Shown here: one piece after another, positions 1-6,538 of the stretch | How the letters are laid out: each line of letters opens with the position of its first letter | Position numbering within the stretch: the stretch's first letter is position 1 | From: Nitrospirales bacterium | Lineage (GTDB): Bacteria > Nitrospirota > Nitrospiria > Nitrospirales > UBA8639 | DNA: 7,755 bases | Reading direction: 5' to 3' | Assembly: GCA_029261305.1 (NCBI GenBank) | Contig: JAJDBO010000004.1 | Coordinates: forward strand, 1-7,755 | Made by a program: the position numbers and the translations under genes | The notes under the pieces: model-generated | What the model was told of the DNA's origin: nothing | Databases searched by the model: none | What the model saw: the letters and a program-made list of their open reading frames with translations, nothing else

Positions 1-1490
1 GGTCCACCGGGAGCGTTGTCCCAAATGGTGAGTTGCGCATGATAGGGTCGGGGTTCATTCCCAGAAAAACGGATGTGCAAGGAGCACCCTTTTCCAGTGG
101 CTAAGGTGGTTCCCGAGCAAGTACCATTCAACAACGAAAACGATTGAGAATCCTGTCCTTCTAGCACGATGTCATTAATCTTTAGGGACCCTAACCCAAC
201 ATTGGAGACGGTGAGGAGTTGCCCAAACCCGTCAGATGAACCAGTATTTTCCACAAACTGCACGGCATCCGTACTCAGGTTAATCGAAGGGATCATGACC
301 TTGCCATTGAGTAGCACGGACACATCATGGGAATCACTATTGGTCGTAACCACATCAGGCAAACCATCGCCATTGAAATCCTCCACTCCTACAGAGGTGG
401 GGGTCTCCCCCACAGCAAAATGACCTGCTGATTGAAACGACCCGTCCCCCCTTCCCAGGAAAATTGAGGTGCTATTGGACGCGCGATTCGAAGAGATGAG
501 ATCCCAATTTCCATCGGCATCAAGATCATCGATGGTCAGGGACATGGGACTAAATCCCACATCAAGTTGCGCAGGTTTGGTGTACTGCCCTGGAGCTATT
601 TGCAATAGTACTTTTAAACTATCCGTAAACAAACTGGCGGCGATAAGGTCAAGATGTCCATCCTGATCAAGGTCAACCTGACTCACCGCACTCAGGGTAA
701 ACCCCACTTCAACGTCTTGTCTGCGAACGAACTGTCCATGCCCCTCGTTGGTCATTACAGAAACAACTCCAGTCGGCGTCCGCCAACTCGGCTGACTCCA
801 CGTCACGGTTAATTCGGGAAGACCGTCACCATTTAAATCGGCAATCGAGACACCAGTCGGAAACAATCCATGTTGATCCTGCACTTCAAATTCTTTGGTT
901 TGACTCAATCGGCCCTGTCCATCATTCAACATCACCGAGAGACTATAGGGCGGATAATTTCCAAATCGTCCACTGTTTGTCACCACGACATCGATATCTC
1001 CATCGCGATCCACATCCCCCAAGCTCAAAAACGTTGGACCTTTACCAGAAGCATAAAACGCAGGTGGTTCAAAAAATCCATCGCCTTTTCCCAACAACAC
1101 CAGGATTCCATCAGAGCCGGTCTCGGCGACAATCAAGTCCAGTTTGCCATCTTGGTTCACATCCCCAGATGTTAGGAACATCGGGCTCCGACCTACACCA
1201 AAAGAAATGCCTGAACGAAACGTACCATTGCCATTGCCAAACAGCATGGTCACATCATCGGACCCACTATTCACCGTCGCGACATCCTGCCATCCATCGG
1301 CATTGAAATCTCCAACCGTCAACGCCTCAGGGTTCCGACCCACATCCGCTGGTACTACGGGAGTTAACACAAGATTTTGCGCGGCCGCGGGATCAGAAAC
1401 GAGTAGCACGATACTCAAACAACACACCGTTCCCAAACCTCCACAAAGGTCTTTCAGCCATCGACGATTCATGTGCAGATCAAAGTCCAT
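1..1490 (-). CDS. Secreted FG-GAP/VCBS seven-repeat beta-propeller protein with Hydin-like domain (partial, C-terminus off the window)
   Basis: Open from its start to the left edge (at least 496 codons), with no stop. A hydrophobic signal peptide with basic residues (NRRWLK) is followed by a cleavage-like AAA-Q at about residue 37. Seven DxNxDG or DxDxDG calcium-binding loops follow, at about residues 61, 110, 159, 218, 273, 322 and 371 (spacing 49-59), each followed by a strand ending in D-(V/L)-(V/I/A). This is the FG-GAP/VCBS pattern of integrin-alpha-like seven-bladed propellers. From about residue 400 the sequence turns into a beta-rich segment resembling choice-of-anchor D/ASH (Hydin-like) domains, ending in a Cys-x-x-Gly-type loop (GTCSG, GCSLHIRF). 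The protein is probably exported and may bind partners or surfaces; no substrate can be named. The start at 1490 is preferred because GGAG lies 4 bases upstream and it overlaps the stop of the preceding gene. An in-frame ATG at 1472 gives a more typical signal peptide (MNRRWLKD) but has a poorer ribosome site. Confidence 0.88.
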   Translation of the reverse strand, partial: MDFDLHMNRRWLKDLCGGLGTVCCLSIVLLVSDPAAAQNLVLTPVVPADVGRNPEALTVGDFNADGWQDVATVNSGSDDVTMLFGNGNGTFRSGISFGVGRSPMFLTSGDVNQDGKLDLIVAETGSDGILVLLGKGDGFFEPPAFYASGKGPTFLSLGDVDRDGDIDVVVTNSGRFGNYPPYSLSVMLNDGQGRLSQTKEFEVQDQHGLFPTGVSIADLNGDGLPELTVTWSQPSWRTPTGVVSVMTNEGHGQFVRRQDVEVGFTLSAVSQVDLDQDGHLDLIAASLFTDSLKVLLQIAPGQYTKPAQLDVGFSPMSLTIDDLDADGNWDLISSNRASNSTSIFLGRGDGSFQSAGHFAVGETPTSVGVEDFNGDGLPDVVTTNSDSHDVSVLLNGKVMIPSINLSTDAVQFVENTGSSDGFGQLLTVSNVGLGSLKINDIVLEGQDSQSFSLLNGTCSGTTLATGKGCSLHIRFSGNEPRPYHAQLTIWDNAPGG

Positions 1491-1749
1491 TGAGCTCCGG
1501 ATGGTCATCAAACACTTTGGTCATTGCGATTTCCACCTCATCCATGGCTGACATCCCACGATTTCGAATATGAGCAGACCAGGAAGGCGCGTTTCGTAAC
1601 GAATTGAACACAGCTTTGATGATCTCAGGCTTGATGCGGGTTTCCCAATCATGCTCCCAAGCATGAGCATCTTCCTCACCATTATACTCCTCAGGAAATT
1701 GGACTTCTAATTGAAAACGAAGATTAAACGTTTTTTCCTCTTGATACAT
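1480..1749 (-). CDS. Small acidic hypothetical protein (89 aa)
   Basis: I do not recognise a family. The protein is soluble in character, with no signal peptide, membrane segment or cysteine. It is rich in Glu and Asp in the N-terminal half (PEEYNGEEDAHAWEHDWETR) and has several Trp and His residues, and the second half looks helical. A Shine-Dalgarno-like AAGGA precedes the ATG by about 10 bases. Its TGA overlaps the preferred start of the secreted beta-propeller gene by 11 bases, so the two are probably co-transcribed and translationally coupled. The function could be related to the propeller protein, but nothing in the sequence shows how. The coupling and ribosome site make it a likely real gene rather than a chance frame. 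Confidence 0.7.
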   Translation of the reverse strand: MYQEEKTFNLRFQLEVQFPEEYNGEEDAHAWEHDWETRIKPEIIKAVFNSLRNAPSWSAHIRNRGMSAMDEVEIAMTKVFDDHPELNGL

Positions 1750-1816
1750 GTCAGCTCATCCTTTGTGTATTTTGAGAACAAGGCGAACCTTTTATTGTCA
1801 GATGAAGGCTCACTCT

Positions 1817-1846
1817 CATATAATGAACGGCACAAGTTGATTGCAA
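1817..1846 (-). promoter_or_regulatory. Possible divergent promoter for the 89-aa gene
   Basis: On the minus strand, TTGCAA (1846-1841) and TATATG (1822-1817) are separated by 18 bases, and the second element overlaps the plus-strand TATAAT. Both matches are partial. If real, the two divergent promoters share one AT-rich box and would compete for polymerase. Confidence 0.3.
1819..1824 (+). promoter_or_regulatory. -10 box of a sigma-70-type promoter for the fmdB-family gene
   Basis: A perfect TATAAT lies 18 bases after TTGTCA (1795-1800, five of six matches to TTGACA). Transcription would begin near 1831, giving a leader of about 50 bases to the ATG at 1880. This is the clearest promoter in the window. 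It has not been tested experimentally. Confidence 0.7.
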
Positions 1847-1879
1847 GATAACTTTGATTCACAAGGGAGAATACCAACA

Positions 1880-2104
1880 ATGCCTCTGTATGAATACATC
1901 TGTAAGGAATGTTCGCATCATTTTGAACTGATTGTCCATGGCTCTACGATTCCCGCCTGCCCGAAATGCGAAACGAATAACCTCGATAAGCAGCTCTCGG
2001 CATTTGCCGTCAGCGGTGGGGATGGGGGAAGTATCGGATTTGCGGAGCCTGGAGAATGTGGAAGTTGCGGCGACCCCAGAGGACCTGGAGCCTGTTCTAT
2101 GTAA
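1880..2104 (+). CDS. FmdB-family putative regulatory zinc-ribbon protein (74 aa)
   Basis: The protein begins MPLYEYICKEC, the hallmark of the FmdB/CxxC_CxxC_SSSS family. Four cysteines (C8, C11, C27, C30) form a single zinc ribbon. A Gly-rich linker leads to a Cys-containing tail (GECGSCG and GPGACSM) typical of this family. The best-known member, FmdB, was proposed to regulate formamidase expression in Methylophilus, but most relatives are of unknown role, so a transcription role is only a family-level guess. An upstream in-frame TTG (1841) would add 13 residues. The start at 1880 is chosen because the conserved family N-terminus begins there and AAGGGAGA (1863-1870) sits 9 bases before it. 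The gene stands alone: its left neighbours diverge and mlaA on its right converges. Confidence 0.92.
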   Translation: MPLYEYICKECSHHFELIVHGSTIPACPKCETNNLDKQLSAFAVSGGDGGSIGFAEPGECGSCGDPRGPGACSM

Positions 2105-2130
2105 AGGATGGATTCCAATAAAGGATGATG

Positions 2131-2153
2131 GGAAAGGTGGAGAAAACCTTTCC
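2131..2153. terminator. Hairpin between convergent fmdB-family and mlaA genes
   Basis: GGAAAGGT (2131-2138) pairs perfectly with ACCTTTCC (2146-2153) around a 7-base loop. It lies in the 106-base gap between two convergent genes, where a bidirectional terminator would be expected. No uninterrupted T-run follows the stem directly; a T-rich tract lies further on at about 2178-2197 of the plus strand. It is therefore a weak candidate by sequence alone. Confidence 0.4.
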
Positions 2154-2210
2154 AAAATCTTCACCTCATCAACCATTGTTATTTTTCTTTTTTATTTGGA
2201 AGAAATCTTC

Positions 2211-3179
2211 TTACTCACTCAAATCTTTCGCCCGACTATCAAAGTACCCAGACCGAACTGCACCATACAAATCCACCGTTGACTCCTCAATACCAGCAAA
2301 TTTATCGAGATTGAGCGACCGATCATTTACGGTACTTTCAGCGTTTACACCCAAGTTCGGGAAAAACGGAATAAAATAATTAATGGGATTCATCGCGATA
2401 TCACCGGCATAGCCAACCGCATCACGAACGGTCAAAGGCCGCATAAAAGGCAAAATCAAAAATGGCCCGGATTCCATGCCATACATCGCCAACGTCTGCC
2501 CTGTATCTTCAGAGGGAGGCGCATCTGTCTCAAATACATATTTCGCGACATCAAACAAGCCGGCCACTCCGATGGTAGAATTGATCAGAAACCGTTTGGT
2601 TTCAATTCCAGCCCGCCCATATTTCCCTTGAAACAAGCTATTCAAAAAACGTGTCATAAAACCCATGTTATTGAAGGCATTCGCCAATGATCCTTGCACG
2701 TCCGGGGGCACCACCGTGTTATATCCCTTTGCGACTGGCTTGAGCAGATAACGATCCATATCGTAGTTGAACTGAAACACATCAGCATTGAATGACTCCC
2801 AGGGATCATTCACGACTACACTAGGGCCATCGTCAAAAGGGTCGGAGAACGAATCGATGGCAGAACCCTCTACAACGGTCTCAGCCATCACGGGAATTCC
2901 TTCGTCCCCAACATAAGGGTTTTCTAAAGAAGCCGGCTGTATGGGAGATTCCTGATCAGAAGGTGTGTTAGACACAGAAGAAGCCGGCGCCTCATTAGAG
3001 GAACCAAAATATTGGAGGGCCGAATCTAAGCGAGGACTAGGAGGCATGATGACTTGCGCATGTACCAAGAACATCGGAAAAAATGCTTGAATCGAGAAGA
3101 TCATCCCTACCGCAAAAAGACTGACCTTCGATAGAGACACAGACGATTGTTCCGAAACATTCTGATGGAACCTGGCCAT
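2211..3179 (-). CDS. mlaA: MlaA (VacJ)-family outer-membrane lipid-asymmetry protein
   Basis: MlaA proteins sit in the outer membrane and remove mislocalised phospholipids from the outer leaflet, passing them to MlaC and the MlaFEDB transporter. The family core runs from about residue 125 to 318: it opens with NDPWESFN and contains NYDMDRYLLKP, FNNMGFMTRFLNSLFQGK, the RFLINSTIGVAGLFDVA segment, and a G-x-x-x-GPFLILPF region. At 322 residues it is longer than the E. coli protein (about 250). The extra length is a low-complexity acidic linker rich in Pro and Ser (about 42-124). The N-terminus is a signal peptide (hydrophobic 21-39, likely cleavage after VHA at 41) with no lipobox cysteine; in fact no cysteine occurs anywhere in the protein. 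The start is well supported by GAGGGAGG, 5 bases before the ATG. No other mla genes are in the window. Confidence 0.93.
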   Translation of the reverse strand: MARFHQNVSEQSSVSLSKVSLFAVGMIFSIQAFFPMFLVHAQVIMPPSPRLDSALQYFGSSNEAPASSVSNTPSDQESPIQPASLENPYVGDEGIPVMAETVVEGSAIDSFSDPFDDGPSVVVNDPWESFNADVFQFNYDMDRYLLKPVAKGYNTVVPPDVQGSLANAFNNMGFMTRFLNSLFQGKYGRAGIETKRFLINSTIGVAGLFDVAKYVFETDAPPSEDTGQTLAMYGMESGPFLILPFMRPLTVRDAVGYAGDIAMNPINYFIPFFPNLGVNAESTVNDRSLNLDKFAGIEESTVDLYGAVRSGYFDSRAKDLSE

Positions 3180-3220
3180 GAATTCCTCCCTCTACTGCAA
3201 AAAATTGATTCATTTCCGAG

Positions 3221-3233
3221 TGTGTCAGACACA
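3221..3233. repeat. 13-bp palindrome upstream of mlaA (operator-like)
   Basis: TGTGTC and GACACA form perfect arms around a single central base. The site starts about 41 bases upstream of the mlaA ATG, between a possible promoter region and the ribosome site. It has the size and symmetry of a dimeric-repressor operator, but no regulator can be named. Confidence 0.35.
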
Positions 3234-3271
3234 TGCCCGCCGGAAAACTCAGCGACTGTACCAAAAACCGG

Positions 3272-3294
3272 AATATCTGGCTACTGTAGATATT
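3272..3294. repeat. Inverted repeat upstream of mlaA
   Basis: AATATC (3272-3277) and GATATT (3289-3294) are perfect inverted arms with an 11-base spacer, in the 141-base gap between the 69-aa gene and mlaA. It may be a second regulatory dyad, or chance in an AT-rich patch. Confidence 0.25.
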
Positions 3295-3320
3295 TGGGGA
3301 CCGAAAAGCGGGAAAAAAGA

Positions 3321-3530
3321 CTATTCTGAGCTACCAAGCATGTCATCCACCAGAGGTCGGTTGATATCTTCGCAACCAGGACAAATCGTATCAAAGAGAG
3401 CTTCATGGTCTTCCACATAATTCTTCTCATCAACCAACTTTTCTTCGATGACATCTTGGTAACAGGGGTCACACAACATCATGTGGCCTCGCATCACCTT
3501 GACGGTTTTCCGGCCTAGACTTCCTGACAT
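3321..3530 (-). CDS. Small four-cysteine putative zinc-ribbon protein (69 aa)
   Basis: No named family is recognised. Two CxxC knuckles (C20-D-P-C23 and C50-P-G-C53) are separated by 26 residues, which is a complete four-cysteine zinc-ribbon arrangement. Between them is a charged helical stretch (DVIEEKLVDEKNYVEDHEAL), and the N-terminus is basic (LGRKTVKVMRGH). A longer reading from 3629 would add 33 residues of unconvincing Trp-rich sequence. The start at 3530 is preferred because GAGGGG lies 4 bases upstream and the reading frame from there is compact. It is the second of two tiny Cys-containing genes on this strand, 89 bases after the 64-aa gene. A role in nucleic-acid or protein contact is only a guess from the fold. 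Confidence 0.65.
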   Translation of the reverse strand: MSGSLGRKTVKVMRGHMMLCDPCYQDVIEEKLVDEKNYVEDHEALFDTICPGCEDINRPLVDDMLGSSE

Positions 3531-3583
3531 ACGTCCCCTCGCACGGTTTAGAGTTAATATATTTGTTCTCCAACTACATGAAA

Positions 3584-3603
3584 GCCACCAGGTATCCGGT
3601 GGC
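3584..3603 (-). terminator. Hairpin between the two small Cys-rich genes (weak terminator or attenuator)
   Basis: GCCACC and GGTGGC form a 6-base perfect stem around an 8-base loop, followed on the minus strand by only three T residues. It could lower transcription of the 69-aa gene relative to the 64-aa gene, or stabilise an RNA end. The short T-run makes true termination doubtful. Confidence 0.3.
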
Positions 3604-3619
3604 AAGATTAGTCCAAAGC

Positions 3620-3814
3620 TTATGACCAACCACGTTGTTGGGCAAGTAAAAAATCTTCGGTTTCAAGGTCAATGCCACATGCAGGGCATTCCCAAGGCTG
3701 ATCTGGGGGAGGGATCGAAAGTTCAGAGTCCTGGATACGCCCTTGGCAAACATGGTAATAATGTCCCCCGGAATGCTCTGAATCTAAGGGGTCATTCTCG
3801 AACTTTAAGATCAT
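3620..3814 (-). CDS. Small Cys/His putative zinc-binding protein (64 aa)
   Basis: No named family is recognised. It contains H18-Y-Y-H21-V-C23 and, after a Pro-rich linker (SIPPPDQPWE), a CPAC knuckle at C43-C46, followed by an acidic helix (DLETEDFLLAQQ). Three cysteines plus a histidine could bind one zinc. GAGGGAG lies 7 bases before the ATG, which is a good ribosome site, and a promoter-like sequence lies just upstream. The gene leads a minus-strand group with the 69-aa zinc-ribbon gene and possibly mlaA, and diverges from the sugar dehydrogenase. Confidence 0.7.
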   Translation of the reverse strand: MILKFENDPLDSEHSGGHYYHVCQGRIQDSELSIPPPDQPWECPACGIDLETEDFLLAQQRGWS

Positions 3815-3848
3815 AATCGTACTCCCTCATCAAGTGTGGCCAAACCAT

Positions 3849-3878
3849 TTTATAGCAGTCTGAAGAAATTAGGTGCAA
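3849..3878 (-). promoter_or_regulatory. Likely promoter of the 64-aa gene group
   Basis: On the minus strand, TATAAA (3854-3849) lies 18 bases after TTGCAC (3878-3873). The -10 match is five of six and the -35 match is three of six. Transcription would start near 3842, about 28 bases before the ATG at 3814, a sensible leader that includes the ribosome site. Confidence 0.4.
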
Positions 3879-4012
3879 TGTCGGAGAATTCCAAAACCAT
3901 GAAGCTCCCCAACTTACAACACATAACGAGAACCATTATCATGGGCAACCTCATTCCACACATTATCAAGGTCCTCAGTCTTTTGCCTAGATTCTTCCTC
4001 CCCCCCAGAAAC

Positions 4013-5143
4013 ATGGTAAGAATGGAATGGGCCCTCCTGTGCATTTTGGCCTTTCCCCTGCCAGCTTTTTCCTTCGCAAAGCCTCCTCCTGCCAACACCA
4101 CTATTACACTGAGGCCTCTTGTCACCCAGGGTCTTGAACGTCCCGTACTGCTCACTCATGCTGGAGATCATCGCGAACGCCTATTTATCGTTGAACAGGC
4201 AGGGAAAATTCTCATTTGGGAAAAGAAGCGACTCCAATCGACTCCGTTCTTGGATATCTCAGACAGGATCACGTTTGGCGGGGAGCAAGGACTCCTTGGG
4301 GTAGCCTTTCACCCTCAATTTCCAAAAAATGGCCGTATGTTTGTCAATTACTCGCGGAAGAATGATGGGGCAACGGTGATCTCAGAATTCCAAACATCTG
4401 GGGCATTGAATCAGGTCACATCCAAAGAGCGCATCATCTTGGTCATCCCTCAACCCTACAGTAATCATAATGGTGGCATGATTGCCTTTGGGCCAGGCGG
4501 ATTTCTCTACATTGCCACAGGGGATGGGGGAGCCGGGGGAGATCCAGGGAATCGTGGACAAAATCAAAAGGAACTATTGGGAAAAATTCTCCGAATTGAT
4601 ATCGATCAGGATGCTCCCTACGCCATTCCCAAGACTAATCCATTTTCGGCCCGACAACATGGCCAAGAAATTTTTGCGTGGGGATTACGCAATCCTTGGC
4701 GATTTTCTTTTGACAAAGACACTGGAGCTCTTTGGGCAGCCGACGTGGGACAGAATCAATGGGAAGAAATTAACCAGGTAAAAATCGGAAAGAATTACGG
4801 GTGGCGAATCATGGAAGGTCTACACTGCTTCAAACCATCGAACGGCTGCCAGACAAACGGGCTGTCACTGCCAATCGCCGAATATGCCCATGAGTCTGGA
4901 AGATGCTCCATCACAGGGGGCTATGTCTATCGAGGCCGACACGTGCCTCACTTACAGGGTACTTATATTTTTGGAGATTACTGTAGTGGAGAAATCATGG
5001 GACTGGTGAACAATCAAGTCACCGTCCTTTTTTCGTCTAGATTGAGAATATCTTCCTTTGGAGAAGATGAAGACAGAGAACTCTATGTGGTTGATCACGG
5101 TGGAGGGATTTATCGAATTACGGATTCATCGCAAACCAAGTAG
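4013..5143 (+). CDS. Secreted PQQ-dependent aldose/glucose-sorbosone-type sugar dehydrogenase
   Basis: This family oxidises sugars in the periplasm with pyrroloquinoline quinone on a six-bladed beta-propeller (soluble glucose dehydrogenase and YliI/Asd type). From the chosen start the protein is 376 residues, normal for the family. Family signatures are in order: ERLFIVEQAGKI, GGEQGLLGVAFHPQF, SNHNGG with the presumed catalytic histidine at H152, LYIATGDGGAGGDPGNRGQ, WGLRNPWRFSFD (R226), DVGQNQWEEIN, YGWR and a C-terminal FGEDEDRELYVV. Four cysteines in the last third (LHCF, GCQT, GRCS, DYCSG) could form disulfides. The start is uncertain: the frame stays open back to a GTG at 3836, and an ATG at 3878 has a modest AGGTG. 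The ATG at 4013 is preferred because it gives a proper signal peptide (MVRMEWALLCILAF, cleavage after SFA), though no ribosome site precedes it. The true substrate is unknown. Confidence 0.92.
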   Translation: MVRMEWALLCILAFPLPAFSFAKPPPANTTITLRPLVTQGLERPVLLTHAGDHRERLFIVEQAGKILIWEKKRLQSTPFLDISDRITFGGEQGLLGVAFHPQFPKNGRMFVNYSRKNDGATVISEFQTSGALNQVTSKERIILVIPQPYSNHNGGMIAFGPGGFLYIATGDGGAGGDPGNRGQNQKELLGKILRIDIDQDAPYAIPKTNPFSARQHGQEIFAWGLRNPWRFSFDKDTGALWAADVGQNQWEEINQVKIGKNYGWRIMEGLHCFKPSNGCQTNGLSLPIAEYAHESGRCSITGGYVYRGRHVPHLQGTYIFGDYCSGEIMGLVNNQVTVLFSSRLRISSFGEDEDRELYVVDHGGGIYRITDSSQTK

Positions 5144-5171
5144 GCTGGAATTCGATACATGAGGGGATCGA

Positions 5172-6227
5172 TCATCGATATCCATTATCCCGTTCGGAGG
5201 AGAGCAGAGAGACTTTTTTGAACAATTCGATTTCATCCAATACTTTGCCCACACCGAGGACCACCGAAGTCAGCGGATCATCAACCGTGATAATTGGCAG
5301 ATTCGTTTCTTCTTGAAACCTCGTAGCCAGACCAGGCAGCATGGAACCGCCACCAGTTATCACGACACCACGATCAATAATATCACCTGCGAGTTCAGGT
5401 GGGGTATTTTCCAACGATGTTCGCAGGGCGTTGATAATTGCATGAATCGGTTCCTCCAGCGCTTCGCGAATTTCTGCATCATTCACAACCACAGTACGAG
5501 GGATCCCAGAAATCATGTCCCGGCCTTTCACCATCATGGTTTTTCGTTCTTCGAGCGGATAGGCGGAGCCCACTTCTATTTTGACTTTCTCGGCCATATG
5601 ATCACCAATGAGCAAATTATAGCGACGCTTGATATAACTCATGATCGCGTCATCCATTTGATCGCCAGCGACTTTAACAGATTCGCTACACACAATACCG
5701 CCCAATGAAATAACGGCGATATCAGTGGTTCCCCCTCCGATATCCACCACCATATTCCCAGACGGTTCCGTAATCGGCAGCCCTGCACCAATAGCGGCGG
5801 CCACAGGTTCTTCAATTAAATAGACTTCACGGGCTCCTGCATGGGTCGCAGATTCACGAACTGCTCGCTGTTCGACTTCAGTAATCCGTGAAGGCACACC
5901 AATAATACATCGTGGTCGGACAAAGGAATTGCGATTATGGGCTTTGGTAATGAAATACTTCAGCATCTTTTCGGTCATGGCAAAATCTGCAATCACCCCT
6001 TCCTTAATTGGGCGAATCGCAATGATATTTCCCGGAGTACGGCCAACCATACGCTTGGCTTCGACCCCAACGGCCAAAACAGAATTCGATTGTTTTTCAA
6101 TGGCCACGACTGAGGGTTCACTCAGGATAATCCCTTTCCCCTTGCTATAGACCAGCGTGGTCGCCGTCCCCAGATCAATCGCCAAATCACTCGAGAACCA
6201 GCCTAGTATGTCACCTGCAAAACCCAC
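5172..6227 (-). CDS. mreB: Rod-shape-determining actin homologue MreB
   Basis: MreB forms membrane-bound filaments that guide the elongation machinery of peptidoglycan synthesis. At 351 residues this is full length. Actin-fold motifs are all present: phosphate-1 loop DLGTATTLVY (18-27), catalytic-region glutamate in LIEEPVAAAIG (E140), phosphate-2 loop VDIGGGTTDIAV (161-172), and adenosine motif TGGGSMLPGL (291-300). The hydrophobic N-terminus (GFAGDILGWF) suits membrane attachment. The start codon is GTG, supported by AAGGAG 6 bases upstream. The downstream neighbour is convergent with only 28 bases between stops, so mreC and mreD do not follow it as they do in many bacteria. Upstream, across 319 bases, is a divergent cell-wall hydrolase. 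Confidence 0.97.
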   Translation of the reverse strand: MGFAGDILGWFSSDLAIDLGTATTLVYSKGKGIILSEPSVVAIEKQSNSVLAVGVEAKRMVGRTPGNIIAIRPIKEGVIADFAMTEKMLKYFITKAHNRNSFVRPRCIIGVPSRITEVEQRAVRESATHAGAREVYLIEEPVAAAIGAGLPITEPSGNMVVDIGGGTTDIAVISLGGIVCSESVKVAGDQMDDAIMSYIKRRYNLLIGDHMAEKVKIEVGSAYPLEERKTMMVKGRDMISGIPRTVVVNDAEIREALEEPIHAIINALRTSLENTPPELAGDIIDRGVVITGGGSMLPGLATRFQEETNLPIITVDDPLTSVVLGVGKVLDEIELFKKVSLLSSERDNGYR

Positions 6228-6251
6228 GTGAACTCCTTAGGATAATTGAGA

Positions 6252-6263
6252 TTGTCCTGACAA
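6252..6263. repeat. Short dyad in the mreB leader
   Basis: TTGTC and GACAA are perfect 5-base arms around CT, about 25 bases upstream of the mreB start codon. It shares the TGTC...GACA core with the palindrome upstream of mlaA but has a different centre spacing. Confidence 0.25.
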
Positions 6264-6332
6264 CACAGTACAGAATCCTGAAAAATTAGGGAAGTGACAG
6301 TGTAATCAGCGTCATTCCTTATTCTTAGGTCT

Positions 6333-6349
6333 GTTTCAATAGATGAAAC
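6333..6349. repeat. Inverted repeat upstream of mreB
   Basis: GTTTCA (6333-6338) and TGAAAC (6344-6349) are perfect arms around five bases. It lies just downstream of a possible mreB -10 box, so it could be an operator at the start of the transcript or a small hairpin in its 5' leader. Confidence 0.35.
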
Positions 6350-6351
6350 CC

Positions 6352-6379
6352 ATTCTCCCCGAAATTTAGATTAAGTCAA
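6352..6379 (-). promoter_or_regulatory. Possible mreB promoter
   Basis: On the minus strand, TTGACT (6379-6374) is followed after 16 bases by GAGAAT (6357-6352). This gives five of six and four of six matches to the sigma-70 consensus. Transcription would start near 6345, giving a leader of about 115 bases. Confidence 0.3.
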
Positions 6380-6509
6380 GAAGGAAATTAGTTCAGAAAA
6401 AAGCTTACCCCTGCTCACGACCCAACCAAGGAAATGTAAAAGCTACCTAAGGGGCTTCCAACATGCAGGGTTCCTCCCACGTCCAAATAATGTCCCTCCT
6501 AATTTCCGG

Positions 6510-6538
6510 TTGACGGAATTAAAATATCTTGTTATTCC
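6510..6538 (+). promoter_or_regulatory. Possible promoter of the M23 peptidase gene
   Basis: TTGACG (6510-6515) is followed after 17 bases by TATTCC (6533-6538), a strong -35 with a weak -10. Transcription would begin very close to the GTG at 6547. TAAAAT at 6520-6525 is an alternative -10 without a good -35 match. Confidence 0.3.

Noticed and set aside
977..1306. Plus-strand open frame opposite the propeller gene
   Set aside because: It is antisense to a clearly coding frame with repeated calcium loops; its His/Ser-rich translation is typical of a shadow frame.
3481..3816. Plus-strand open frame of 111 codons opposite the two small Cys-rich genes
   Set aside because: No ribosome site or recognisable motif, while the minus-strand frames have strong ribosome sites and CxxC motifs.
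5144..5171. ATCGAT-C-ATCGAT symmetric sequence between convergent stops, considered as a terminator
   Set aside because: It is a short AT-balanced palindrome that runs into the end of mreB and lacks any T-run, so termination cannot be supported.
6410..6500. Possible tRNA or structured RNA in the mreB upstream region
   Set aside because: No T-loop consensus or cloverleaf arms could be assembled; only short weak pairings were seen.
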